DNA of 64,000 bases from assembly GCA_947488235.1 (NCBI GenBank), contig CANLAQ010000001.1:48812-112811 (forward strand), read 5' to 3'. Under the pieces are notes generated by a model. The model searched no databases. It saw nothing but the letters and a program-made list of their open reading frames with translations, and was not told where the DNA came from. Both the position numbers and the translations under genes were made by a program. Source of the DNA: Flavobacteriales bacterium. GTDB lineage: Bacteria > Bacteroidota > Bacteroidia > Flavobacteriales_D > Crocinitomicaceae. This document shows positions 1-7,148 of the stretch, one piece after another (within the stretch, counting starts at the first letter, position 1; every line of letters starts with the position of its first letter).

Positions 1-1
1 A

Positions 2-871
2 ATGTTAGAAAATTTATATGCAGGACAAGAAGTACAATCGATGCTAGATGTTCATGACAATGTAATGACTCAAAATGGTGGAAGCGTATGGGTTTTGGAC
101 AGTTTAAATGAAAATAGAATTTTTAGCGGTCGCCTAACCTATGACAAAGGTTCCGCAATTATTCATACCATCAGATACATGGTCAATAACGATAGTTTGT
201 TTTTTGCCACACTACGCGACTTTCAAAATACTTATGCCAATTCAACTGCTTACGGAATAGACATTCGAAATATGTTTCAAAGTGCTACTGGAATTGATTT
301 TACTCCATTTTTCGAACAATGGTATTTTGGTGAAGGTTACCCTACCTACTCTGTTAAATGGGAACAAGCTGGCTTAGATGCCTTAGTACAAATCAACCAC
401 AGTACATCGAAACCTGGAGTTACGCCTACCTTTACCAATCCAATCAGTTTAAGATTCTTGAGACAAGGAATGCAGGACACTACCATTACCTTTGACATCA
501 ACAGCAATAGCGACAACTTTTACATTAGTAATCTTGGTCCTATCGGAAATATGATCTATGTAGATCCAGCCAACTGGGTAATAAACAAAGTAGGAACTGT
601 CGTAGAAGACAACTCACTTTCCATTCAAGAGAACGAAACTTTAGAATCTATTCAAGTGGTGCCAAATCCAAACAATGGTCATTTTAAACTTGTTGGATTG
701 AAGGAAGATTCACATTTAGAAATCTATTCTATGAATGGTTTGGTGGTTAAGGAGATGAATTTATCACCTTCTCAAAACATTGATATCAGTTCATTGCCAC
801 AGGGAACCTATTTATTGTCAATTAGCAATTCAAAGGGAAACAAAACATTAAGATTAGTTACACAAAAGTAA
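2..871 (+). CDS. M1-family aminopeptidase, C-terminal part, with T9SS type A sorting domain (5' truncated by window edge)
   Basis: The gene enters from the left edge; the ATG at base 2 is probably an internal methionine because the N-terminal domains are absent. Residues 1-125 resemble the distal catalytic region of M1 (gluzincin) aminopeptidases, with 'YDKGSAIIHTIRY' and 'FFEQWYFGEGYPTYSVKW'; the HEXXH zinc site would lie outside the window. Residues about 215-289 form a type A sorting domain ('VVPNPNNGHF', 'LPQGTYLLSI'), so the product is probably exported by the type IX system and anchored or released at the surface. M1 enzymes remove N-terminal residues from peptides. The family call rests on the remaining part only. 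Confidence 0.8.
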   Translation: MLENLYAGQEVQSMLDVHDNVMTQNGGSVWVLDSLNENRIFSGRLTYDKGSAIIHTIRYMVNNDSLFFATLRDFQNTYANSTAYGIDIRNMFQSATGIDFTPFFEQWYFGEGYPTYSVKWEQAGLDALVQINHSTSKPGVTPTFTNPISLRFLRQGMQDTTITFDINSNSDNFYISNLGPIGNMIYVDPANWVINKVGTVVEDNSLSIQENETLESIQVVPNPNNGHFKLVGLKEDSHLEIYSMNGLVVKEMNLSPSQNIDISSLPQGTYLLSISNSKGNKTLRLVTQK

Positions 872-879
872 AAAGCTAG

Positions 880-919
880 TAACAGTTTCGGGTTTGGTTT
901 TTTAACACTGTTATTTTTT
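880..919 (+). terminator. Possible Rho-independent terminator after the M1 peptidase gene
   Basis: TAACAGT (880-886) can pair with ACTGTTA (907-913), giving a 7-bp stem with a 20-base loop, followed by a run of six T. The long loop makes this a moderate candidate only. Confidence 0.4.
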
Positions 920-940
920 GTTGACTTGCCATCAAAATTG

Positions 941-1486
941 TCAGTTATGTCCGCTAATATTATGTTCCATTTTTTGTCCCATACCACCTGATAGATAACC
1001 AGCAACAAGCTCCTCTTTTTTTAGTCCGTTGGAAAAGTAGTCAATACTTATTGAGCAGTCTCCTGTAATATCAACCCAAACAGTTTCGCTTTGTCCGATT
1101 TCTAATTTGTCAATATGTCCACCACCACAACCAACAATATTTATATTAGTCAAAGTAGTCTGCGTTGAGTTTGTAAATGTTATTCTCATTGTGTCAAGTA
1201 GAATTATTGCAACCCAGCAATAAAATAACATCACTGGAATATTAAGTAACATTATTCCGCAAGTAGTCATTAACCTCTTCCTGTTGTCGACATCTTTAAT
1301 CGCTTTTAATAAAATTGAAGTTAAAATTCCAATATTTATTAGTCCTGTCAATACGATAAAACCATAACCAACGAAAAGCAATTCAAACGATGAAGAAAGG
1401 AAGTAAAGTCCGAAAATAAATGTCCCGAGCAAGAACGAAATTAATGCTGTTTGTAAACCGAGTTTTATGTATCGTTCAGTCTTCAT
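941..1486 (-). CDS. Hypothetical membrane protein with three predicted transmembrane segments
   Basis: I do not recognise this 181-residue protein. Hydrophobic stretches at about residues 8-30, 37-62 and 74-98 look like membrane helices. The remaining ~80 residues are polar, rich in T, N and G, and contain 'GCGGGHIDKLEIGQSETVWVDI', which reads like a small beta-rich domain on the membrane surface. The start is the ATG at 1486. It converges on the M1 peptidase gene and stands alone, 90 bases from the nuclease gene's stop. No function can be inferred from its neighbours. Confidence 0.6.
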   Translation of the reverse strand: MKTERYIKLGLQTALISFLLGTFIFGLYFLSSSFELLFVGYGFIVLTGLINIGILTSILLKAIKDVDNRKRLMTTCGIMLLNIPVMLFYCWVAIILLDTMRITFTNSTQTTLTNINIVGCGGGHIDKLEIGQSETVWVDITGDCSISIDYFSNGLKKEELVAGYLSGGMGQKMEHNISGHN

Positions 1487-1578
1487 ACACTTGAAGTAAA
1501 TTTTTCGATTGGACTTATTTACCTAATCGAGATTAATAAATTAAAGATTTGAGCTTGCCGTTTTGAACAAAAACAAGA

Positions 1579-2586
1579 TTAATCATGCTGGTAGCAATAC
1601 CCGCTTGGATCTTTGGTCATCCGTTTACAACGCGCACCTTTTTTAGTTGTTCCCATGCATTGACTTGAAGTTCCAACATTTTTAGACGAATGATGCGAAC
1701 GACTTCCAGAACTACTTGATGTCCAAGACCAACAGGCAATACAAACCTCTTTTTCTAATGTATTTTCTTCTTTATCAACTAAACCAGGAAAAAAATCAAT
1801 ACCAGTAATGCGCTCTAATTCATCTATCGAGACAACATAACGGGTCAAAGATTCTTTAGAACCTTGATTAGGAAGAATAAAGGCTATCGCTTTTGGATGT
1901 TCATGATAGTCGAGGATTACCTTATAATAATATTTTGGAACGCTTACCTGATTGGATCCTATGGTTGGGAGACCTGCACTTAGAACAGGGCCAGTCACCA
2001 CATAAACAGATTTATAATCTACTGCCCAATCACGAACAAGTTCCTCAAGTTTCTTCCAAATACCCCTATTAAAACTTGGATCTTGAGGACTCATATTACT
2101 ATAATAAAAAGATTCTTGCATGGTATTGGCAGTGGAGGACATATCGGCAGCAGGAGCCAAATGACCTCGATCATATCCAGATCCTTTATAATCACGATCC
2201 GTTGCACTTCCTGTACTTACATTTGGATCAGATTCAAAATCATTAGATCTTTCATACAAACGATTCGTTTCATCAGCTGTTAACTCGTAAGCCACCCAAG
2301 CTGCTTGTTCATATGCTTCACTGTAGCGAATAGTATACGCTAAATGCCTGATGATTTGATCCTTTGAATGAATAAGAGGCAATTCCAAATTTTCTTGTGC
2401 AACCCTTATAGTATCTTCAAGCGCCACATTGGAAACTATTTGTTCTACTTTTGGCTCAGCTTTTTTTTCTGTTGGAGACAGGATATTTCTTTCTTCCTTA
2501 ACCTGATGCTTATTGGATAAGACTTTTACTAAAACTCCAAGACAGAGGAAGAAAAAAATTAAAAAAATTATGGAATATTTTTTCAT
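1579..2586 (-). CDS. DNA/RNA non-specific endonuclease (NUC1-type) with C-terminal Cys/His-rich tail
   Basis: The 335-residue product starts with a hydrophobic signal or anchor ('KKYSIIFLIFFFLCLGVLV'), so it acts outside the cytoplasm. The core carries the beta-beta-alpha-metal nuclease motif 'DRGHLAPAADMS', with the catalytic His, and the downstream 'NMSPQDPSFNRGIWKKLE' containing the metal-binding Asn. Such enzymes cleave DNA and RNA without sequence preference. The last ~35 residues ('CMGTTKKGARCKRMT', 'GYCYQHD') are a separate Cys/His-rich module, resembling the DUF5763 tail found on varied Bacteroidota proteins and possibly zinc-binding. I prefer the ATG at 2586 to the one at 2598, which would overlap the upstream sugar dehydrogenase gene; the two genes are probably cotranscribed. 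Confidence 0.88.
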   Translation of the reverse strand: MKKYSIIFLIFFFLCLGVLVKVLSNKHQVKEERNILSPTEKKAEPKVEQIVSNVALEDTIRVAQENLELPLIHSKDQIIRHLAYTIRYSEAYEQAAWVAYELTADETNRLYERSNDFESDPNVSTGSATDRDYKGSGYDRGHLAPAADMSSTANTMQESFYYSNMSPQDPSFNRGIWKKLEELVRDWAVDYKSVYVVTGPVLSAGLPTIGSNQVSVPKYYYKVILDYHEHPKAIAFILPNQGSKESLTRYVVSIDELERITGIDFFPGLVDKEENTLEKEVCIACWSWTSSSSGSRSHHSSKNVGTSSQCMGTTKKGARCKRMTKDPSGYCYQHD

Positions 2587-2587
2587 A

Positions 2588-4225
2588 TCAATTGACAATT
2601 ATTTTTTTGTTTACCATCATACCATTTTTAAATGCGGCGCTTACTAAATAAGTGCCACAAGACCATTGTGATACATCAACAGAAAGGGAATTCGTTAAGG
2701 AAATAGTTTGATAATAAAGCTCCTTTCCATTAAGATCAAAAACCTTTAAATAATCTAACGCTTTATCCATTCCAAAGACAACCTTAAAATAAGACTCAGT
2801 AGGATTCGGATATATTAAAATTGAATTTTCAGGAATAATAGGATCTTTAGGAAAATTAATCTTCCAAAGAGCACCACCTCTTTCGATGACATACAGATCG
2901 TTTCCAAGCAATTCAGCATCTACAGGCAAATAAAATCCAGAAACAACACTTCTTGTTATCATTTCATAGTTATCAATCGAAGTATTATATTCTAATTTCA
3001 TTTGAATCAAATCGCGAGAAGGGTCAACAAATGGGCAAGGAATACCCCAAGGGGAGATTGGAGAAAATCCAAGACTATCACCCCCGGGCATAAAACTCAA
3101 AACAAAACCATCACCTTTATAGGGAAAAGACAAATTACTATCCGCGTCAAAGACCAATCCTAAAGGGGACCGATGCGCGGTGAAAGAACTCACATAAGTT
3201 CCATTTTGACTTGCTTGCAGAACGCCTCCGCTTATAGCATCACGATAAAAATCTCCAGCAGAACCTAAATTACGAATAGGCTCCATCCAATTTACATTAT
3301 TAGGAATTGAGGGAAATCCTGAAGTGTAATTAAACCATCCTGCAGCAACACCACTTCCATTTGGATTTACAAGGGGATCATTGTGATAATCATAGTTGGG
3401 ATATTGTATAGGATTATCATTTCCACCCATTCTCCATGGAAATCCATAATTCCTACCTTGTCTCAACCAATTCAATTCTTCCGGATCATCTCTTTCACCA
3501 GAATTATCAATGGCAAAAAGGGTATCCTTGCTATCCCAAGCCATGTCGTAAGCGTTGCGCGTACCTGATGCAAATAAATAAGGACTATTAACAATAGAAG
3601 CTGAATCATTGAGCAATAAAACATTCGAACTGTTTATAGGAAAACGAAAAATACGAGAAGTTAAAGGCACTTCTCGAGTATTTGGCCAAGCACCATTATT
3701 ATCATCTAATTCACCTAAATGAGTCCGTGCACCGCTACTAACATAAATATGTGCACCACTAGGATCAACTGCAACACCTGTAAAACCATGATCTCCTGTT
3801 GGACTAGCAGTTGGATAAGGATCCGTACTCACCATGACTTCCCATGTGCGTTGACCATTAAAGAAAGGAGTTCCTTTGACCACATAGCCAACACCAACGA
3901 TTGAGGTCCAATTATTACCCGAAAGATACAGAACGCCATCACGAAAACAGAGCCCTTGGAGACAGGTGATGCCATGATCAGCCGAAGTAAATCGAAGAGA
4001 ATCAGTGGCGCCACCTTGTTCATTTAAAAAAATCTCATAAATATCACCTGTTATTATAGCATAAAAAAGATGACCGCTTACAACATCATAATCTAATTTT
4101 GTTGCATAAGGTTTGGGAGTGAAAATTGAATCAACCGATAAATCATTGTATAGAGGAAAAACACGCTGTTGAGCAATAGCAAGAAAATTTAATCCAATAA
4201 ATGCAATGATTAAAAAATTTCGCAT
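2588..4225 (-). CDS. PQQ-dependent sugar dehydrogenase-like beta-propeller protein with T9SS type A sorting domain
   Basis: A signal peptide ('MRNFLIIAFIGLNFLAIAQ') is followed by a beta-propeller resembling glucose/sorbosone dehydrogenases, with segments such as 'GLCFRDGVLYLSGNN', 'GTRNAYDMAWDS' and 'NYGFPWRMGG'. These enzymes oxidise aldoses using PQQ in the periplasm or outside the cell; substrate and cofactor use are not proven here. The last ~75 residues are a type A sorting domain ('ILIYPNPTESYFKV', 'CGTYLVSAAF'), so export by T9SS is expected. The ORF-track start at 4240 is a TTG; ATGs at 4231 and 4225 fit the signal peptide better. The nuclease gene follows directly. Confidence 0.8.
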   Translation of the reverse strand: MRNFLIIAFIGLNFLAIAQQRVFPLYNDLSVDSIFTPKPYATKLDYDVVSGHLFYAIITGDIYEIFLNEQGGATDSLRFTSADHGITCLQGLCFRDGVLYLSGNNWTSIVGVGYVVKGTPFFNGQRTWEVMVSTDPYPTASPTGDHGFTGVAVDPSGAHIYVSSGARTHLGELDDNNGAWPNTREVPLTSRIFRFPINSSNVLLLNDSASIVNSPYLFASGTRNAYDMAWDSKDTLFAIDNSGERDDPEELNWLRQGRNYGFPWRMGGNDNPIQYPNYDYHNDPLVNPNGSGVAAGWFNYTSGFPSIPNNVNWMEPIRNLGSAGDFYRDAISGGVLQASQNGTYVSSFTAHRSPLGLVFDADSNLSFPYKGDGFVLSFMPGGDSLGFSPISPWGIPCPFVDPSRDLIQMKLEYNTSIDNYEMITRSVVSGFYLPVDAELLGNDLYVIERGGALWKINFPKDPIIPENSILIYPNPTESYFKVVFGMDKALDYLKVFDLNGKELYYQTISLTNSLSVDVSQWSCGTYLVSAAFKNGMMVNKKIIVN

Positions 4226-4249
4226 GAACATAAAAATCAATTTATACTA

Positions 4250-4257
4250 CGAATATA
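4250..4257 (-). promoter_or_regulatory. Bacteroidota -7-like box for the sugar dehydrogenase/nuclease pair
   Basis: On the minus strand this reads TATATTCG, one mismatch from TAnnTTTG, about 20 bases before the preferred ATG. No clear -33 element was identified. Confidence 0.35.
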
Positions 4258-4307
4258 GTAAAATGAGATGAGCGAATTGCCACTTAAAATTAAAATAACA
4301 AAACTGA

Positions 4308-5732
4308 TTAAAGTTTAATATTGTACTTTTCAATTTTACTAATCAGCGTGTTAATAGCCCATCCAATGGCAATAGACGACTGTCTTTTATTCCCTTTGAA
4401 ATACTTAAGAACCCTTTCTATATGTTCTTTTTCAACAAAGGAAATATGCATTGGTTTTTCCATTGGACCTTGCGATAATCGTTTTGGTAAAACTTCAGCA
4501 TTGACTAATTCCTCATTAAAAACATACAATCTTGAGATGATATTTTCTAGTTCCCTAACATTTCCGGGATAAGAATAATTTAATAGCACCTCCAATGCTT
4601 CTTTTTCTAAGATTAATTTTTTGGGACGATTTAATTCTTTTTTCTTTTGATTTAAAAAATACTCCATCATCGCTTTTATATCTTGTTTACCCCTTTCGAC
4701 CAATGATGGTAAATCTAATTCTACTACGGACAAGCGATAATATAAATCCCATCTAAACTTACCTTCCTCACACAACTTCGTTAGACTTTGATTTGTTGCA
4801 GCGATGACCCTAACATTTATTTTCTTAGCTTTTCCTCCAAGAGGCATAACCTCTTTTTCTTGCAAGACACGCAATAAAGCTTGTTGCATATAAGGAGAAA
4901 TATCCCCGATTTCATCTAGAAAAATAGTGCCTTCATTAGCTTCTTCGAATAAACCTGTGGTGTCCTTATCGGCACCCGTAAAGGCGCCTTTTTTATATCC
5001 AAACAAGCGAGATTCTAATAATGAATCACTAAATGCAGAGCAATTAACCGTAACATAAGCTTGTTCTGATCTAATTGAATTTTTGTGAATGTATTTAGCT
5101 AAATTTTCTTTTCCCGTTCCACTCGCTCCTAAGATTAATACCGTTACTAAATCCGTTTGAGCAACCTTTTCTGCATTGTTATAAATCCACTTTATTTGAG
5201 GCGTTATAAAATAATCATCAGACACATTGCTTCTTTTAACTTGCTCTTGATGATAAATGGCTGTAACAGGAAGTGATGATTGTTCTAATTCAATCTTAAT
5301 TAATTCCGGTTTATCTTTGGTTTTAGTATACTTTGCTTCTCTTGTTTGAAAAAGAGTTGTGTTTAAATTTAATCCAAGGTGACTTAAATACCACACCACT
5401 TGCATTGAAGGAGTTCCAGGAGTTATAAAAACATCAATTTTATCCTCTTTTAGACTTGTTAGTAATGGATCCACTTTTGATTGAATTTCCCGATGATCAA
5501 TGGGATCATTAATCCCCATATAAATAGGTTCAATGATACGATCAGGGTAAGTTCTTTTTAAGAAATTCACCAAGAGTTCCGTTCTTAGATCACTTTCTTT
5601 AGCACTTGAAAGCAATAAATGTTGATCTTGTTTAAAGAAGAATTTGTGATAATTTGCCGTTGGTCCATTTTCGAGTACTTTACCTTCGTAAAAGTCATTA
5701 TTATAAGCCACCCAAGAAACCAAAGTCTTCAT
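4308..5732 (-). CDS. Sigma-54-dependent activator with RtcR/CARF-like N-terminal sensor
   Basis: The 474-residue protein has three parts. Residues 1-160 resemble the CARF-like sensor of RtcR, with 'DVFITPGTPSMQVVWYLSHL' in the place of RtcR's nucleotide-binding loop. Residues ~180-405 are a complete AAA+ sigma-54 domain: Walker A 'GASGTGKE' (202-209), 'GAFTGA' contact loop (249-254), Walker B 'GTIFLDE' (268-274), arginine-finger region 'FRWDLYYRL', and 'YPGNVRELEN'. The C-terminus (~435-474) looks like a Fis-type helix-turn-helix. E. coli RtcR controls the RNA-repair operon rtcBA in response to RNA-end signals; no rtc gene is present here. The gene lies 116 bases downstream of the retron reverse transcriptase on the same strand, suggesting it regulates that locus. 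The ligand is unknown. Confidence 0.88.
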   Translation of the reverse strand: MKTLVSWVAYNNDFYEGKVLENGPTANYHKFFFKQDQHLLLSSAKESDLRTELLVNFLKRTYPDRIIEPIYMGINDPIDHREIQSKVDPLLTSLKEDKIDVFITPGTPSMQVVWYLSHLGLNLNTTLFQTREAKYTKTKDKPELIKIELEQSSLPVTAIYHQEQVKRSNVSDDYFITPQIKWIYNNAEKVAQTDLVTVLILGASGTGKENLAKYIHKNSIRSEQAYVTVNCSAFSDSLLESRLFGYKKGAFTGADKDTTGLFEEANEGTIFLDEIGDISPYMQQALLRVLQEKEVMPLGGKAKKINVRVIAATNQSLTKLCEEGKFRWDLYYRLSVVELDLPSLVERGKQDIKAMMEYFLNQKKKELNRPKKLILEKEALEVLLNYSYPGNVRELENIISRLYVFNEELVNAEVLPKRLSQGPMEKPMHISFVEKEHIERVLKYFKGNKRQSSIAIGWAINTLISKIEKYNIKL

Positions 5733-5848
5733 ATATCAATTTTTGACATAAATATAAGAATATTTAGGTAGTAAATCCATCAACATTAAATTTCATCTTA
5801 CTTAATTCACCTCATAACATTATCACAAAGAGCCTTAAACCTAATCGC

Positions 5849-6970
5849 TTATTTTTGTGTCTTAGATTGATAAGATAGCCAAGGAATCAAATCATTATAC
5901 ATTTTTTGATAAAGAAAATCATCTTTCCCTCTCACTTGACCGATAAAATTAATGTGTCCTGTTAATGAATTCAAAAATCGAATGTTTCGTTGTATAACTG
6001 AATGTGAAAAATCACCTGCATTTCTGCTTGAAGCATGATCAATTCCATTAGTATTTAAATCATGGAGCATTGCTCGTACCTTTTTGAGCATCTTACGATC
6101 AATATTTACTTTTTCATTAACAATTATCCCTGTCACCACTTGTTTTTTATTTTTGGACCTCAATCTAAATTTTTTATCATTCAGAGAAAAACCATGCGTC
6201 ATAAGTATGTGTTTTAAGTACTGAACTTGAATTTTAGTGATAAATTCATTCGAAGAAAAACTCAAATCATCTGCATATCTTGTGTAAGTTATCCCTTCTT
6301 GCTCACAATAATTTAAAAGAGCATTATCGAGAGGTAAACAGATTAAATTGGAAAGTACAGGCGAAGTTGCAACACCTTGTGGTAAAACGCCATTATAGGT
6401 TAAAAGATAGGTTAAGGCTTCCGAAACAGATTCATCAAATCCAAAGGGAGGAGATCTAAAAAGCGAGTAAACCTTTTGGGCTGGAATTGAACTAAAAAAA
6501 TCTTTTAAATCTAGATTAAGAAGATACCTTTTACCTACATGAGGCAGGGCATTCTGTACAATATTAGCATTTTGAGAATTATGTTTTACCCGTAAAACAA
6601 AGCCATGAACAGAGGGATGTTTTATACACGAATACACTCCTTGCAAATGACTGTTAATTTTCTTTTGAACTTTATTCAGCCTCCCTTGCGGCGCATTAAT
6701 GACACGGAAACCTTTTTTCCTTTTTGGAATAGAATAATTTAAATAATTCGGATAATTCAACATTAATTCCAATTCAGTCCAGGACAATCTAAGAAAAAGA
6801 CATAAATCTAAAGTTGATTTTATGCCTAACATTCTAAGTGCATATTTTTCAGCTGTATTCAAAAAAGTAAATGGAGTGGTGCGTAATGAATTATTAGGAT
6901 AATAAATAAATTTCCAACATTGATCTTTAAAAATCTCTTTTTTTATCGATAAATCCTCTATTTTATTCAT
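5849..6970 (-). CDS. Retron-type reverse transcriptase
   Basis: The 373-residue protein is almost entirely a reverse transcriptase domain. It has the retron hallmarks 'NALPH' (140-144, region X NAxxH), 'LNLDLKDFFSSI', 'LPQGVATSP' (196-204), catalytic 'YTRYADDLSFSS' (YADD at 232-235) and 'QVVTGIIVN' (VTG at 279-281, region Y). Retron RTs copy part of their own structured RNA into msDNA, primed from a 2'-OH of a conserved G. All catalytic Asp residues are present, so it is probably active. There is no maturase or endonuclease domain, arguing against a group II intron. The ATG at 6970 lies 17 bases past the a2 repeat of the msr-msd RNA, the standard arrangement. The upstream DnaB-like gene and downstream CARF-sigma-54 gene share its strand. 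Confidence 0.95.
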   Translation of the reverse strand: MNKIEDLSIKKEIFKDQCWKFIYYPNNSLRTTPFTFLNTAEKYALRMLGIKSTLDLCLFLRLSWTELELMLNYPNYLNYSIPKRKKGFRVINAPQGRLNKVQKKINSHLQGVYSCIKHPSVHGFVLRVKHNSQNANIVQNALPHVGKRYLLNLDLKDFFSSIPAQKVYSLFRSPPFGFDESVSEALTYLLTYNGVLPQGVATSPVLSNLICLPLDNALLNYCEQEGITYTRYADDLSFSSNEFITKIQVQYLKHILMTHGFSLNDKKFRLRSKNKKQVVTGIIVNEKVNIDRKMLKKVRAMLHDLNTNGIDHASSRNAGDFSHSVIQRNIRFLNSLTGHINFIGQVRGKDDFLYQKMYNDLIPWLSYQSKTQK

Positions 6971-6987
6971 AATTATATTTTAAAAAA

Positions 6988-6997
6988 AGCCGTTGAT
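6988..6997 (-). repeat. Retron a2 repeat
   Basis: Plus-strand AGCCGTTGAT is the exact reverse complement of bases 7130-7139. It closes the 3' end of the retron RNA 17 bases before the reverse transcriptase ATG. Confidence 0.88.
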
Positions 6998-7129
6998 CCT
7001 TATCTCAAATTTGCATGCATTCTTTCGAGCGAAGCGAGCAAGAATGGAGGCAAAGCCCCTAATTCCACTCAACTTCTAAATGGGTTGCGAGAACACAACC
7101 ACAAGTCTATAAATGACTCATAAGTTCTA

Positions 7130-7139
7130 ATCAACGGCT
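7130..7139 (-). repeat. Retron a1 repeat
   Basis: Plus-strand ATCAACGGCT pairs perfectly with 6988-6997. It starts the retron RNA only nine bases after the stop of the DnaB-like gene, so helicase gene and RNA are probably in one transcript. Confidence 0.88.
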
Positions 7140-7148
7140 CTTATACTA

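Larger units (their letters stand above)
6988..7139 (-). ncRNA. Retron msr-msd non-coding RNA
   Basis: The 152-base interval upstream of the reverse transcriptase is bounded by a perfect 10-bp inverted repeat and has no coding ORF. Read on the minus strand, a1 (AGCCGTTGAT) is followed by TAG, whose G (base 7127) is the best candidate branching guanosine, comparable to the TTAG after a1 in Ec86. The msr part includes a 5-bp hairpin (GGTTG/CAACC, 7083-7100). The msd part includes a stem CATTCTT/AAGAATG (7018-7024 with 7040-7046) and a short GGGGC-TTT-GCCTC hairpin with a G-U pair in RNA. The exact ends and the length of msDNA cannot be read from sequence. Confidence 0.88.

Noticed and set aside
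5849-6970. Reverse transcriptase as part of a group II intron or diversity-generating retroelement
   Set aside because: No maturase or endonuclease domain, no intron-type RNA ends, and no template/variable repeat seen nearby; NAxxH, VTG and the a1/a2-bounded RNA identify a retron.
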